In this document: positions 41,556 through 50,321 of the stretch, one piece after another | Numbering within the stretch: the first letter of the stretch is position 1 | Layout: every line of letters starts with the position of its first letter | Assembly (NCBI RefSeq): GCF_000830885.1 | Contig: NZ_CP006951.1 | Location: 1,298,152-1,362,151, forward strand | DNA: 64,000 nt | Origin: Dehalococcoides mccartyi CG5 | Lineage (GTDB): Bacteria; Chloroflexota; Dehalococcoidia; Dehalococcoidales; Dehalococcoidaceae | Direction: 5' to 3' | Program-made: the position numbers and the translations under genes | The notes under the pieces: generated by a model | The model's database searches: none | The model's input: only the letters and a program-made list of their open reading frames with translations | Told to the model about the DNA's origin: nothing

Positions 41556-42047
41556 ATGGATAATTTGTGGGCACCCTGGCGGGCGAAATATATAGAACAG
41601 GCGGTTAAAAACGAAGATACCGGCTGTATCTTCTGCACCTTTCCGGCTGTAAATGAAGACCGTAAAAACCTGATACTTTTCCGCGGCAAATACAACTTTG
41701 TTATCCTTAATGCCTTTCCTTACAATACCGGACACCTTATGGTTGTGCCCTTCCGCCATACCTCCGCTCCGGAAGAGCTGACAGAGGAAGAACGTAACGA
41801 ACATTACCGTTTAGTCTACCGGGCGGTAGCAATCCTCAAAAACGAATACAAACCTGAAGGCTTTAATATAGGCATGAATCTGGGGCGGGTAGGCGGTGCC
41901 GGTATAGACAAACACATACACACTCACATTGTGCCCCGCTGGAACGGAGATACCAACTTCATGCCGGTTATCGGCCAGACCAAGGTCCAGAACGAATCTC
42001 CGGCAGATACCTACCGTCGTCTCAAACCCGGCTTTCAATCCCTTTAA
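41556..42047 (+). CDS. HIT-family nucleotide hydrolase/transferase
   Basis: 163 residues. HIHTHIVPRWNGDTNFMP carries the histidine triad HxHxHxxP (near 122-128). DNLWAPWRAKYIE at the N-terminus and the CIFC pair are typical of the AP4A phosphorylase-like branch (FHIT-related). It probably cleaves dinucleoside polyphosphates or adenylated small molecules. AAGGAG lies six bases before the ATG. Monocistronic. Confidence 0.92.
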   Translation: MDNLWAPWRAKYIEQAVKNEDTGCIFCTFPAVNEDRKNLILFRGKYNFVILNAFPYNTGHLMVVPFRHTSAPEELTEEERNEHYRLVYRAVAILKNEYKPEGFNIGMNLGRVGGAGIDKHIHTHIVPRWNGDTNFMPVIGQTKVQNESPADTYRRLKPGFQSL

Positions 42048-42120
42048 AACCCCTTTATTTATATCAGTCCATACGTAAACTGCAGTTTATTAGAAATATT
42101 TTCCGCAGGGTCTTGCATTT

Positions 42121-42177
42121 TAGTAATACTTGTTATACTATTCGTACTAGTAAGATATGTATTACTTGTAGTACTTG
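42121..42177 (+). promoter_or_regulatory. Upstream region of the AbrB-like operon with repeated sites
   Basis: Two related 16-mers, AATACTTGTTATACTA (42125-42140) and ATTACTTGTAGTACTT (42161-42176), agree at 12 of 16 bases. The first contains a -10 (TATACT, 42134-42139). A weak TTGCAT is at 42113-42118. GTACTAG and CTTGTAGTAC also form an imperfect dyad. AbrB autoregulation is plausible. Confidence 0.45.
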
Positions 42178-42193
42178 AACAGGAGGAATATAG

Positions 42194-42466
42194 ATGAACC
42201 CGCAGCAAATGGAAATCTTTTACGGTTCGGGTTCGGTGGGAGCGAAGGGGCAGATAGTCATACCGGTAAAATTCCGCAAGATATTCAATATCCACCCCGG
42301 AGACCAGGTTATTTTTATGGGAAACCCCCAGCAGAATGCGTTTGCGGTGATGAGAGCTGACCAGCTGTCCGCCATGCAAACCCAGCTGGACCAGGCAAAA
42401 GCCCAAATAGAAAGGGCAAATGCCGAACTGGCAAATGAAATGAAGAAGGAGACTAAAGCCAAATGA
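42194..42466 (+). CDS. SpoVT/AbrB-domain protein with coiled coil
   Basis: 90 residues. GSGSVGAKGQIVIPVKFRKIFNIHPGDQVIF (quoted as GAKGQIVIPVKFRK and HPGDQVIF) is a swapped-hairpin AbrB DNA-binding domain. The C-terminal half is a Gln/Ala-rich coiled coil (MQTQLDQAKAQIERANAEL). AGGAGG precedes the ATG. It is the first gene of a six-gene operon ending in an ABC exporter and a repeat protein, which it probably controls. Confidence 0.88.
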   Translation: MNPQQMEIFYGSGSVGAKGQIVIPVKFRKIFNIHPGDQVIFMGNPQQNAFAVMRADQLSAMQTQLDQAKAQIERANAELANEMKKETKAK

Positions 42467-42777
42467 TAATGACAAATACCGAAGCTGTAGCCGGACACAA
42501 AATTATAAAGAATCTGGGTCTGGTAAAGGGAAACACTATCCGGGCCAAGCACATAGGCAAGGATATCATGGCCAGCCTGCGTAGCATTGTGGGCGGCGAA
42601 ATTGAGGAATACACTCAGATGCTGGACGAAGCCCGAAACGAGGCCCTGAAACGCATGGAAGCCGATGCCAAGGAAAAAGGGGCTAACGCTATAATCTGTG
42701 TCCGCTTTTCCACCTCGGCGGTGATGCAAAATGCTTCTGAAGTAATGGCTTACGGCACAGCCGTAATAGTGGAATAA
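42463..42777 (+). CDS. YbjQ/UPF0145 family protein
   Basis: 104 residues. VKGNTIRAKHIGKDIMASLRSIVGGEIEEYTQML and KEKGANAIICVRFSTSAVM are the family hallmarks (quoted in parts). The family forms pentamers and is sometimes listed as heavy-metal-binding, without firm function. It overlaps the AbrB-like gene by 4 nt. Confidence 0.9.
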   Translation: MIMTNTEAVAGHKIIKNLGLVKGNTIRAKHIGKDIMASLRSIVGGEIEEYTQMLDEARNEALKRMEADAKEKGANAIICVRFSTSAVMQNASEVMAYGTAVIVE

Positions 42778-42795
42778 AAAGGCAGGAAAAATAAA

Positions 42796-42987
42796 ATGGA
42801 TATTAACTGGGCACTTATTGCTCCCCTTGTTGTCCTCCAGCTGATACTGCTGATAATAGCGGTGATAGACCTAGTCAAACGCCCCAAAGTCCGCTGGAAT
42901 AACAAGTGGATTTGGGCGGTGATAATTGTATTTGCAGGCATTATAGGCCCGATAATCTACCTGACTCTGGGACGGGAGGAAGACTAA
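42796..42987 (+). CDS. PLDc_N-type two-helix membrane protein
   Basis: 63 residues: helix at about 4-26, then KRPKVRWNNKWIWAVIIVF and IGPIIYLTLGRE, the signature of the phospholipase-D nuclease N-terminal (cardiolipin synthase-like) domain found as stand-alone small proteins next to ABC exporters and in negative regulators. It stands 18 nt after the ybjQ-like gene. Confidence 0.88.
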   Translation: MDINWALIAPLVVLQLILLIIAVIDLVKRPKVRWNNKWIWAVIIVFAGIIGPIIYLTLGREED

Positions 42988-42990
42988 GCT

Positions 42991-43932
42991 TTGGATGCTA
43001 TACTTTGCCAAAAGCTGACCAAGAAATTCGGTGATTTTACCGCCCTGGACGGACTGGATCTTGCAGTTGAGAAAAACCGGGTTTTCGGTTTTTTAGGCCC
43101 GAACGGGGCAGGCAAGACTACCGCTGTCCGAATGCTTACCGGGCTTTCCCAACCTACTTCCGGCAAGGCCTATGTATCCGGAGAAGAAGTAACACCCCGA
43201 AACCTGTCACTCCGCTCCAAGATTGGTTTTCTGCCGGACGTACCTGCTTTTTACAGCTGGATGACGGGACGTGAATTTATGCTTTTTTCAGGCGAACTCC
43301 ACAAATTATCCCCCAGAGAAAATAACCTGCGGGCAGATGAATTGCTGGAGCTGGTAGACCTTAGCGAAGCCGGCAAACGCCGGGTTGGAGGGTACTCACG
43401 GGGCATGAAACAGCGCCTGGGTATTGCCCAAGCACTGGTAAATAAACCTGAAGTGCTTTTTATGGACGAACCCACCTCGGCCCTTGACCCTATGGGGCGG
43501 AGGGATGTACTGAACCTTATAGAGCGCTTAAGCGGGGATACTACCGTTTTCATGTCCACCCATATACTTTCAGATGTGGAAAGAGTATGTGACCGGGTAG
43601 CTATCATAAACGAAGGCAAGCTGATAACCTCCGCTAGTGTGGAGGAACTTAAACGCAAATACTCCACTTCGGCCTTTGAAATCCAGTTTGAAGAAGAACC
43701 TACCCCCATTCTCACCCAGCTTTTAAAAATGCCTTACATAAAAACAGCCGAGGTGCGAACCGAAGGTGAGGTCAGAGTACTATATGTACAGGCCAGTGAC
43801 CTTGCCAAAGCCAAAACCGAAATACCCGGGGTGATTGCCCAAAGCGGACTGACCCTGACCCATTATGAACTTACTACCCCCAGTATAGAAGATGTATTTA
43901 TCCAGCTTGTAGGGAATGGTGCAAAGGCATGA
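42991..43932 (+). CDS. ABC transporter ATP-binding protein
   Basis: 313 residues. Walker A GPNGAGKTT, signature YSRGMKQRLGIAQAL, Walker B VLFMDEPTSAL, and H-loop STHILSDVERV. The C-terminal 90 residues form the regulatory extension seen in CcmA/NosF-type drug or bacitracin exporters. The start is TTG three bases after the preceding stop, with GGGAGG inside the preceding gene. It overlaps the permease by 4 nt. Confidence 0.94.
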   Translation: MDAILCQKLTKKFGDFTALDGLDLAVEKNRVFGFLGPNGAGKTTAVRMLTGLSQPTSGKAYVSGEEVTPRNLSLRSKIGFLPDVPAFYSWMTGREFMLFSGELHKLSPRENNLRADELLELVDLSEAGKRRVGGYSRGMKQRLGIAQALVNKPEVLFMDEPTSALDPMGRRDVLNLIERLSGDTTVFMSTHILSDVERVCDRVAIINEGKLITSASVEELKRKYSTSAFEIQFEEEPTPILTQLLKMPYIKTAEVRTEGEVRVLYVQASDLAKAKTEIPGVIAQSGLTLTHYELTTPSIEDVFIQLVGNGAKA

Positions 43933-44690
43933 ACGGACTGAAAGTTTTATTCAAAAAAGAACTGCGAGAGCAACTGAAGACCTATAAAATGCTTATTGTG
44001 GGCATTGCCTTTGTTTTCTTTGGCATATCCACTCCGCTGCTGCTGGCCTATCTGCCCCAGATTATTGAGTTTAGCGGACAGGGAGCAGATATGCCCATCA
44101 ACATGCCTGATCCCACCCCCCTTATGTCCATGCAGGAGTTTGGGCAGACTATGCTTCAGGTAGGGGTACTTATCTGCATACTGATTACCATGGGTACAAT
44201 TTCAGGGGAGAAAGAAAAAGGGACCGCCATGCTGACTTTGTCCAAACCGGTCAGCCGCGGGGCATTTGTAATGTCCAAATATCTGGCTCTGGGAATGCTA
44301 GTCTTTGTGTCCATGCTGCTTAGCGCAGGCCTGTGCTATGCCTATACCCTGATGCTGATTGGCGATTTTGCGTTTATACCATTTTTAGGCAGCACTCTCC
44401 TTCTGACCCTGTTTTTGCTGCTTTGTCTGGCAGTCACCCTGTTTTTCTCCAGTTTTTTTAAAAGCTCTCTGGCGGCCGGCGGCACTGCTCTGGTACTGCT
44501 CATAGCCCAAGGCCTGGCCACCCAATTGCCCTGGATAGGCAAGTATCTGCCCGGCAACCTTTCCAGCTGGTCTGCCCAACTGCTCTCAGGCAGTGGTGAA
44601 CCGGCCTGGGGAGCATTGGTGGTAGCGGTGGTCATTATTGGTCTTTGTTTGTACTTTGCCCGTATCAGGCTAGAACAAAAAGAGTTATAA
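43929..44690 (+). CDS. ABC-2 type permease
   Basis: 253 residues, six membrane helices with a large loop between the first two, as in NosY-like ABC-2 permeases. FKKELREQLKTYKMLI at the N-terminus and GEKEKGTAMLTLSKPVSRGAFVMSKYL are typical. It pairs with the ATPase upstream. Cargo unknown; the downstream repeat protein could be part of the same surface system. Confidence 0.92.
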   Translation: MNGLKVLFKKELREQLKTYKMLIVGIAFVFFGISTPLLLAYLPQIIEFSGQGADMPINMPDPTPLMSMQEFGQTMLQVGVLICILITMGTISGEKEKGTAMLTLSKPVSRGAFVMSKYLALGMLVFVSMLLSAGLCYAYTLMLIGDFAFIPFLGSTLLLTLFLLLCLAVTLFFSSFFKSSLAAGGTALVLLIAQGLATQLPWIGKYLPGNLSSWSAQLLSGSGEPAWGALVVAVVIIGLCLYFARIRLEQKEL

Positions 44691-44724
44691 TAAGGGACAA
44701 TATATTGAGGAGGGTTGGAAGGAT

Positions 44725-46023
44725 ATGGCTGAAAAAGAGCTAAACCCTGAACCCGAAGATTACAAAGAATCCCCTAAAGAAAACTTCGAGCCCGAAGATG
44801 AATATAAAGAACCTCCGCTGGAACTTGAAACTCCGGCGGAGATTTCACAATCGGAGAAAATACCGGGCTACTATTTTTACCGGCGCAAAAAGGCCAAAGC
44901 CAAGCTGAAGAGAAAACACTTCAAAATGCCCGGCTGGTTTAATATCAGCCTTACCACACTGCTGATAATAGCAGTGATTTTCGGCACTTGGGGTTTAGCG
45001 GCGGGACATTTCCCGCCCTGGGGATTTTCTGTAGATGTTGCTACAACTCCTGTCGGCGGCGGCACAGTCAATCTAAGTCCTGACCAAGCATCTTACAGCG
45101 GCGGCTCAAGAGTAGACCTGAATGCTGTGCCTGCCAACGGATATCGCTTTGGTTATTGGGGCGGGGATGCCAGCGGCACAGACCCATCTGTCAGCCTGAG
45201 TATGAATTCATCTAAATCTGTAACGGCTACATTTATAAGGCAACACCACCTGAATATCAGCACCGCTCCCCAGTCAGGCGGTAGCCTTAGTACCATAAGC
45301 GGAGATTTTGATGCCGGCACTATCCTTAGCCTTACCACCTCTCCCATGCCGGGTTACCGTTTTGATTACTGGAGCGGGGACGTAAGCGGTACCAACCCCT
45401 CTGTCAGTATTACTATGGATACCGATAAAAACATCGTAGCCAATTTTGTACCTCTGCTACTGCTTACAGTTAATCTTACCCCTACCTCAGCCGGCATTGT
45501 CAGCCCGGCTACAGAGTACTTTGATTACGGGGCTACCGTCACTCTGACTGCTCAGGCTGCACCCGGATACCAGTTTGTAGGTTGGACAGGAGACTTAACT
45601 AATATCTCAGCCACCATAAATATTACCATGGACAAAAACTACACCTTAACCGCCAATTTTGCCCCCATTATCCAGTCAACATCTATGGTACTGCCCAACC
45701 GCATCGGTGACTCAACTTGGATAAGCTGGAGTAAAAACCTGATAGCAGGGCAGTATATAGTCATAAATTCCGGCCTGACCGGTGTCTTTAACCTTTCTGA
45801 CTCCAGCCATTTGTGGAGGGTAGAGGTATTTAGTCCGGACGGAGAATATATTGACAACTGGTTTGGAGACTACTGGCTGACTCCGGAGCATGTCTTTGCT
45901 TTCCAGGCCCAGATAAGCGGAACGTATGTGGTAAAGATATCCCATTACAGCTCATTCATCAAAGACTTGTCCATGACCTTCAGCCCCGGCGGCTGGATTA
46001 TAAACGGTAATTCCTGGAGCTAG
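44725..46023 (+). CDS. Membrane-anchored protein with three InlB-B-like repeats
   Basis: 432 residues. A strongly acidic, Pro/Glu-rich cytosolic segment (1-50) is followed by a basic stretch (RRKKAKAKLKRKHFK), a membrane helix (about 74-94), three divergent InlB B repeats (about 98-170, 173-242, 245-313) each ending in VTATF or VANF with a YRFGYW or YQFVGW motif, and a C-terminal beta domain (about 320-430). The repeats face outward by the positive-inside rule. GGAGGGTTGGAAGG precedes the ATG, 34 nt after the permease gene. Likely a surface adhesin or sensor; ligand unknown. Confidence 0.82.
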   Translation: MAEKELNPEPEDYKESPKENFEPEDEYKEPPLELETPAEISQSEKIPGYYFYRRKKAKAKLKRKHFKMPGWFNISLTTLLIIAVIFGTWGLAAGHFPPWGFSVDVATTPVGGGTVNLSPDQASYSGGSRVDLNAVPANGYRFGYWGGDASGTDPSVSLSMNSSKSVTATFIRQHHLNISTAPQSGGSLSTISGDFDAGTILSLTTSPMPGYRFDYWSGDVSGTNPSVSITMDTDKNIVANFVPLLLLTVNLTPTSAGIVSPATEYFDYGATVTLTAQAAPGYQFVGWTGDLTNISATINITMDKNYTLTANFAPIIQSTSMVLPNRIGDSTWISWSKNLIAGQYIVINSGLTGVFNLSDSSHLWRVEVFSPDGEYIDNWFGDYWLTPEHVFAFQAQISGTYVVKISHYSSFIKDLSMTFSPGGWIINGNSWS

Positions 46024-46052
46024 AGCAAAAGGCTTTACATGCATGACTTCTG

Positions 46053-46087
46053 GACCGGTGTAGATACTAAACTATGCCGGTCTTTTT
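46053..46087 (+). terminator. Terminator after the InlB-repeat operon
   Basis: GACCGG (46053-46058) pairs with CCGGTC (46077-46082), followed by TTTTTATT. Confidence 0.7.
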
Positions 46088-46117
46088 ATTAACAGACATA
46101 ACTCAAGGAGAGAGAAA

Positions 46118-46561
46118 ATGAAAGCCAGTCAGGGAAGTTTGGGAAGAGTATTTATAATACGGCTGGAAGACGGCGACAGAGTGCCAACCTGCCTGGAAGA
46201 TTTTGCCCGCACCCAGCAGATAAGCCATGCCCAGGTGGTACTGATTGGCGGGATTGAGGGCGGGCAGGTAGTAGTAGGGCCGCGCCAGAGCCGTGAGTAT
46301 CCGCCTGAGCCTGTCCTGATACCGCTGGACGGAGCCCACGAAGTAGCCGGGTTGGGTATAATAGCACCTGGTGAAGACGGTACACCCAAACTGCATATCC
46401 ATGCCGCTTTAGGCCGAATGGGTAAAACCACCACCGGTTGCCTGAGGCCAGGGGTTAATACTTGGATTGTAGGTGAAGCGGTTATGTATGAAATACTGGG
46501 CGCAAAAGCTGTCCGCCGTTTTGATGAAGCCACAAAATTCAATCTGCTTCAGACTGAATAA
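46118..46561 (+). CDS. PPC/DUF296 domain protein
   Basis: 147 residues. GRVFIIRLEDGDRVPTCLEDF, VVLIGGIEGGQVVVGP, KLHIHAALGR and GVNTWIVGEAVMYEI match the stand-alone bacterial PPC (DUF296) family, trimeric proteins of uncertain role sometimes described as DNA-binding in plants. The HIHAALGR His pair could bind metal. AAGGAGAGAG precedes the ATG. Monocistronic, after the repeat protein operon. Confidence 0.88.
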   Translation: MKASQGSLGRVFIIRLEDGDRVPTCLEDFARTQQISHAQVVLIGGIEGGQVVVGPRQSREYPPEPVLIPLDGAHEVAGLGIIAPGEDGTPKLHIHAALGRMGKTTTGCLRPGVNTWIVGEAVMYEILGAKAVRRFDEATKFNLLQTE

Positions 46562-46727
46562 CCACTGCCAAACCTTAAGCTTATACACTAAACAGAAAAA
46601 TTAAATCCCCTTGGTCCGGACAGCAGGATTTATTCATTATTGCCTGCCGTTTTTGGCTAACCTGCAGAAGTTTACCAAAACCCCGCTGTCCCGCTTGAAA
46701 ACTTAATCGGAAAATAAAAATCTGTAG

Positions 46728-46895
46728 CTATTCACCACTGGAATCAGGCAGATTTATGGGTGCTTTATACGAATCTTCAATCCGTTTCATATCCTGCCCG
46801 CAGCAGACCAGCGTACCGCCGCCAACTTTTATAACCCGAACAATATTGCCGCATATATCGCACTTGTAGGTTTCACCCAGCTGTTTTACTCCCAT
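46728..46895 (-). CDS. Desulforedoxin-like mini-protein (desulfoferrodoxin N-terminal domain)
   Basis: 55 residues, translated by hand. KCDICGNIVRV followed by LVCCGQDMK gives the CxxC...CC iron site of desulforedoxin/desulfoferrodoxin domain I. The superoxide-reducing domain II is absent, and the protein ends INLPDSSGE. GGAGG lies eight bases before the ATG at 46895. It follows the small membrane gene by 31 nt, probably in one operon. A small redox carrier or oxidative-stress protein is likely. Confidence 0.85.
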   Translation of the reverse strand: MGVKQLGETYKCDICGNIVRVIKVGGGTLVCCGQDMKRIEDSYKAPINLPDSSGE

Positions 46896-46926
46896 TTCTC
46901 AAAGCCTCCGTTTCATTAAGGGGACA

Positions 46927-47136
46927 CTAGTCTTTTTGGACAGGTTTAATTGTTACTTCTTCTTCGTATTCTTCGGGTTCGCGGATAAGTTTAAACCCGA
47001 GCAGAAACAGGCCCATAAAAAGTATCCCGCCCGCAATAAAGAGCGGCCAGTATAATATACCTGCCAGCATGACAAAGAAACACACCAGAAGAACAATGGT
47101 ATAGGCTATGACGTGGGTACGAAAGTATTCCAGCAT
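46927..47136 (-). CDS. Small two-helix membrane protein
   Basis: 69 residues: helices at about 8-29 and 31-50 separated by a very short turn, then an acidic/basic tail (REPEEYEEEVTIKPVQKD). AGGAGG precedes the ATG. Upstream a TATAAT (near 47170) may be a -10. It is followed by the desulforedoxin-like gene. No family recognised. Confidence 0.65.
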   Translation of the reverse strand: MLEYFRTHVIAYTIVLLVCFFVMLAGILYWPLFIAGGILFMGLFLLGFKLIREPEEYEEEVTIKPVQKD

Positions 47137-47257
47137 ATCGGTTACCTCCTGTAAGGACTGTCGGATATATATTATACCACCCGGTTAAGAAGGATAGCTG
47201 AAAAATAGATAATATTTAGCCAGAGCAGCTAAATATCAGAAAAACCAGAAGGTAAAT

Positions 47258-47333
47258 TGGTACCCCCAAGGGGATTCGAACCCCTGTTGACGGCGTGAAA
47301 GGCCGCTGTCCTGGGCCTCTAGACGATGGGGGC
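47258..47333 (-). tRNA. tRNA-Glu (anticodon TTC)
   Basis: Read on the minus strand: acceptor GCCCCCA/TGGGGGT, anticodon stem GCGGC/GCCGT with loop CTTTCAC (anticodon TTC), and T-arm AGGGG-TTCGAAT-CCCCT. CCA is encoded (47260-47258). Confidence 0.95.
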
Positions 47334-47346
47334 ACACAGGGTAATT

Positions 47347-47375
47347 AGTATAGCAAAACTGCAAGTGGCTGGCAA
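47347..47375 (-). promoter_or_regulatory. tRNA-Glu promoter
   Basis: On the minus strand TTGCCA (47375-47370), 17 nt, TATACT (47352-47347), 13 nt before the tRNA. Confidence 0.7.
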
Positions 47376-47382
47376 ACTAAAG

Positions 47383-48408
47383 CTAAGGCAGGGTGGCCAT
47401 AGCTTCAAGGCCTTCCGTTTCAGCCAGACCCAGCATAATATTCATATTCTGTACAGCCTGCCCCGCCGCACCCTTTACCAGATTATCTATGCAGCTTATG
47501 ACTATCAACTGTTCATTCAGGGCATCCACCACCGGATATATAAAGCACATATTAGTACCCCGGGTATAACGGGTGTGGGGTGGTTCGGCAGTTACTTTTA
47601 CAAAAGGTTCATCTTTATAAAACTGTCGGTAAATCTCTTTGACTTCTTCGTCTGTAACCGGCTGTTTCAAACGCGCATAGGCAGTTGAGAGTATACCCCG
47701 GCTCATGGGTACCAGATGAGGGCAGAAAGTAACCCGCGGGATTACCCCTCTGCTGGCGCGGCAAAGCTCCTGAACTATCTCCGGCTGATGACGGTGAGTG
47801 CCGATGGAATAGGCACAAACATCTTCGTCAGCCTCGCAAAATATGGTTTTTACAGTGGGTGTTCGCCCCGAACCGGAAAGCCCGGACTTGGCATCTATAA
47901 TGGCACTTGGCTCTATCAGGTCACTTTTAAAAGCCGGGACAAGCCCAAGTATGGCTGAGGTAGGGTAACAGCCCGGATTTGCCACCAGACGGGCGCCGGC
48001 AATATCCTTACGCTTAAGCTCAGGCAGACCATACACCGCTTCCTCCAAGAGCCCCGGGCAGGGATGTTCAAATCCGTACCATGCCTGATACAGAGCCGGG
48101 TCTTTCAAACGAAAATCGGCGCTGATATCTATTACCCGCATACCTTTTTCCAGCAAAGCGGGTACTAAAGCTGCCCCTTCTTTGTGAGGCAGAGCCAGAA
48201 AGGCAACATCCACTTGCCCTTCCAGATTTTCAGTAATAGGCAAATCAAGGCGATGCAGATAGGGAAATACATCCGAAAGTTTTTTACCAGCCAGACTCCT
48301 GCCGGTTACCGAACAAAGCTCTACCGAGGGGTGGCTTTCCAGAATACGGGCAAGCTCAAGCCCTGCATAACCGGTTACGTTTATAATCCCTGTTTTATAT
48401 TTCTTCAT
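47383..48408 (-). CDS. argC: N-acetyl-gamma-glutamyl-phosphate reductase
   Basis: 341 residues. NADPH-dependent third step of ornithine/arginine synthesis. NVTGYAGLELARILESHP is the cofactor loop, VANPGCYPTSAILGL holds the catalytic Cys, and HRHQPEI is the conserved His region. AAAGGGAAAAGCAG precedes the ATG. No other arg gene is in the window. A tRNA-Glu gene with its own promoter follows directly. Confidence 0.96.
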   Translation of the reverse strand: MKKYKTGIINVTGYAGLELARILESHPSVELCSVTGRSLAGKKLSDVFPYLHRLDLPITENLEGQVDVAFLALPHKEGAALVPALLEKGMRVIDISADFRLKDPALYQAWYGFEHPCPGLLEEAVYGLPELKRKDIAGARLVANPGCYPTSAILGLVPAFKSDLIEPSAIIDAKSGLSGSGRTPTVKTIFCEADEDVCAYSIGTHRHQPEIVQELCRASRGVIPRVTFCPHLVPMSRGILSTAYARLKQPVTDEEVKEIYRQFYKDEPFVKVTAEPPHTRYTRGTNMCFIYPVVDALNEQLIVISCIDNLVKGAAGQAVQNMNIMLGLAETEGLEAMATLP

Positions 48409-48463
48409 CTGCTTTTCCCTTTAAAAGATGCTAAAAGTATAGCATATTCGACTGTACCTGAAG

Positions 48464-50167
48464 CTACTCTGGTTTGCCCATATTCCGCAGGCTGTTCAAA
48501 ATGTACTGGATTTCAATAGTAGTCATGCCGAAGCGGTGCATGGCGTGGCGGGAGAGTTCCAGACCTACTTCAAATTCGGGTTGGACAACCTCGCTAACGC
48601 CCATTTTTTTAAGTTTTTCCGCCTGCATGTCACTGGTTACTCTGGCTACAATATCCAGCCGTGAATTTATCTTGCGGGCATTTTTGACTACCTGTTCAGT
48701 ATCTGCAAAACCGGGCATGGCACAAATAAGCAGGCGGGCTTTATCCAAGCGGGCAAATTTGAGTATTTCCGGATTGGCGGCATCACCGTATATGGCGGGA
48801 GCTTTCTGGCGGCGAAGTTCAGCTATGGTCTGGGGGTCTAAATCTATAACCAGAAAGGGGAAATTTCGGCGGCTCATCACACGGGTCAGGGTCTTGGCTA
48901 CACCCCCTTGCGAACAGATAACCGCATGGTTGGAAATATCCAAATCCTTATATTCCGTCTGCCCGGAGGTACGCAGGCTGACCAGTTTGCTGGCTAGTGG
49001 CCACTGGCTGACCTTCCGGTAGGCCGCACCGCTGAAACTTAAGGCAAAAGGAGTGATTATCATGGTAATAACCGCAGCGCTGATAGTAATGGCGTAAATG
49101 CTGTCTGTAATGACCGATGCGGCCAGACCTACCCCGGCTAGTACAAAACTGAATTCACCTATCTGCATCAGGCCGATACCGGTAGTAAAAGACGTCTGGA
49201 AGGTATAGCCGAAAAGCCAGGGCACCACCCCGGCCACCAGACTCTTGATAACCACCAGAAAGGCCACGACCAGCAGAACCAAACCCATGTTTTCCACCGC
49301 AAAGTTCAGGTTAGCCAGCATACCCAGAGAAACAAAGAACAAAGCCCCGAAAATATCCCGCAGGGGGATTATATCTGCCAATGCCTGCTTTGCATACATG
49401 GACTGTCCTATAAGAAGTCCGGCTATAAAAGCACCTACCGCCGGTGAAAGCCCCAGCGCAGTTGCCCCCATGGCCGCCCCCAGAGACAAGGTGATAACGG
49501 ACAGCAAAAAAAGCTCGTGGGAATGGGAAGCCACTCTCCCCAGCAAACGGGGGAAAACCCAGAAACCCAGTGCAAACATAGCCAGAATAAAGGCTGTGGC
49601 TTTGGCAAAGGCAATGCCCATGGTAAAGCCGATATCCCCGCCGTCACCCCCCAAAGCCGGTAAAATAATCATCAGGGGAATAAGGCAAATATCCTGCACC
49701 AGTAAAATACCCAGCATCACCCGCCCGTGAGGGGCTTCCATTTCGCCCCTGTCCATAAGTATCTTAAGGACTATCAGGGTAGAGGAAAGTGAGACCATAA
49801 ACCCGAAGAAGATAGAGGCATTTATATCCCAGCCCAGACTTCTGCCCAGCAAAAAGCCAAATCCGGCAGTCACAATTATCTGGATAAGACCGCCCAGTAC
49901 CGCCACCCGTCCTACCCGTTTGAGTTCATCCAGTGAAAAATCCAGCCCCAGTGTAAAAAGGAGCAGAATTACCCCGACTGTAGCCATAGATTCAATTACG
50001 CCCGGAGACTGTACCAGCCCGAAACCGTTTGGGCCTATGGCTATACCCGCCCCCAGATACCCCAATAAAAGGGGCAGTTTGAAGCGGCGTGCAAGTAACC
50101 CGGCCAGAACAGCCGCCACCAGAACAATGATTAAGTCCAACCCGAAGCTGGAGCCTAATTCTTCCAA
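48464..50167 (-). CDS. CPA2-family cation:proton antiporter with TrkA-N domain
   Basis: 567 residues. About 12-13 membrane helices (1-390) of the Kef/CPA2 type, with GLDFSLDELKRVG and LSPAVGAFIAGLLIGQSMY, are followed by a TrkA-N Rossmann domain (about 400-520: HAVICSQGGVAKTLTRVM, VIDLDPQTIAEL, YGDAANPEIL) that senses nucleotides. Likely K+ or Na+ exchange for protons. Monocistronic between argC and the MBL gene. Confidence 0.93.
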   Translation of the reverse strand: MEELGSSFGLDLIIVLVAAVLAGLLARRFKLPLLLGYLGAGIAIGPNGFGLVQSPGVIESMATVGVILLLFTLGLDFSLDELKRVGRVAVLGGLIQIIVTAGFGFLLGRSLGWDINASIFFGFMVSLSSTLIVLKILMDRGEMEAPHGRVMLGILLVQDICLIPLMIILPALGGDGGDIGFTMGIAFAKATAFILAMFALGFWVFPRLLGRVASHSHELFLLSVITLSLGAAMGATALGLSPAVGAFIAGLLIGQSMYAKQALADIIPLRDIFGALFFVSLGMLANLNFAVENMGLVLLVVAFLVVIKSLVAGVVPWLFGYTFQTSFTTGIGLMQIGEFSFVLAGVGLAASVITDSIYAITISAAVITMIITPFALSFSGAAYRKVSQWPLASKLVSLRTSGQTEYKDLDISNHAVICSQGGVAKTLTRVMSRRNFPFLVIDLDPQTIAELRRQKAPAIYGDAANPEILKFARLDKARLLICAMPGFADTEQVVKNARKINSRLDIVARVTSDMQAEKLKKMGVSEVVQPEFEVGLELSRHAMHRFGMTTIEIQYILNSLRNMGKPE

Positions 50168-50281
50168 AGCCCTCTCCTTATTCGGGGAAAATCAGGGATG
50201 CAATATTCTAACACATAGCCCCACACTTTCTACACAAGCTTTTATAACTAGTGCCCAAAGCAGGTCTAAATATTTTATAAA

Positions 50282-50310
50282 TTGGCATTTGGATAAATAA
50301 TGTCTATACT
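50282..50310 (+). promoter_or_regulatory. Promoter of the MBL hydrolase gene (leaderless arrangement)
   Basis: TTGGCA (50282-50287), 17 nt, TATACT (50305-50310). The expected start point, near 50317, is only about five bases before the ATG at 50322. Confidence 0.6.
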
Positions 50311-50321
50311 AAGTGTCTGAT

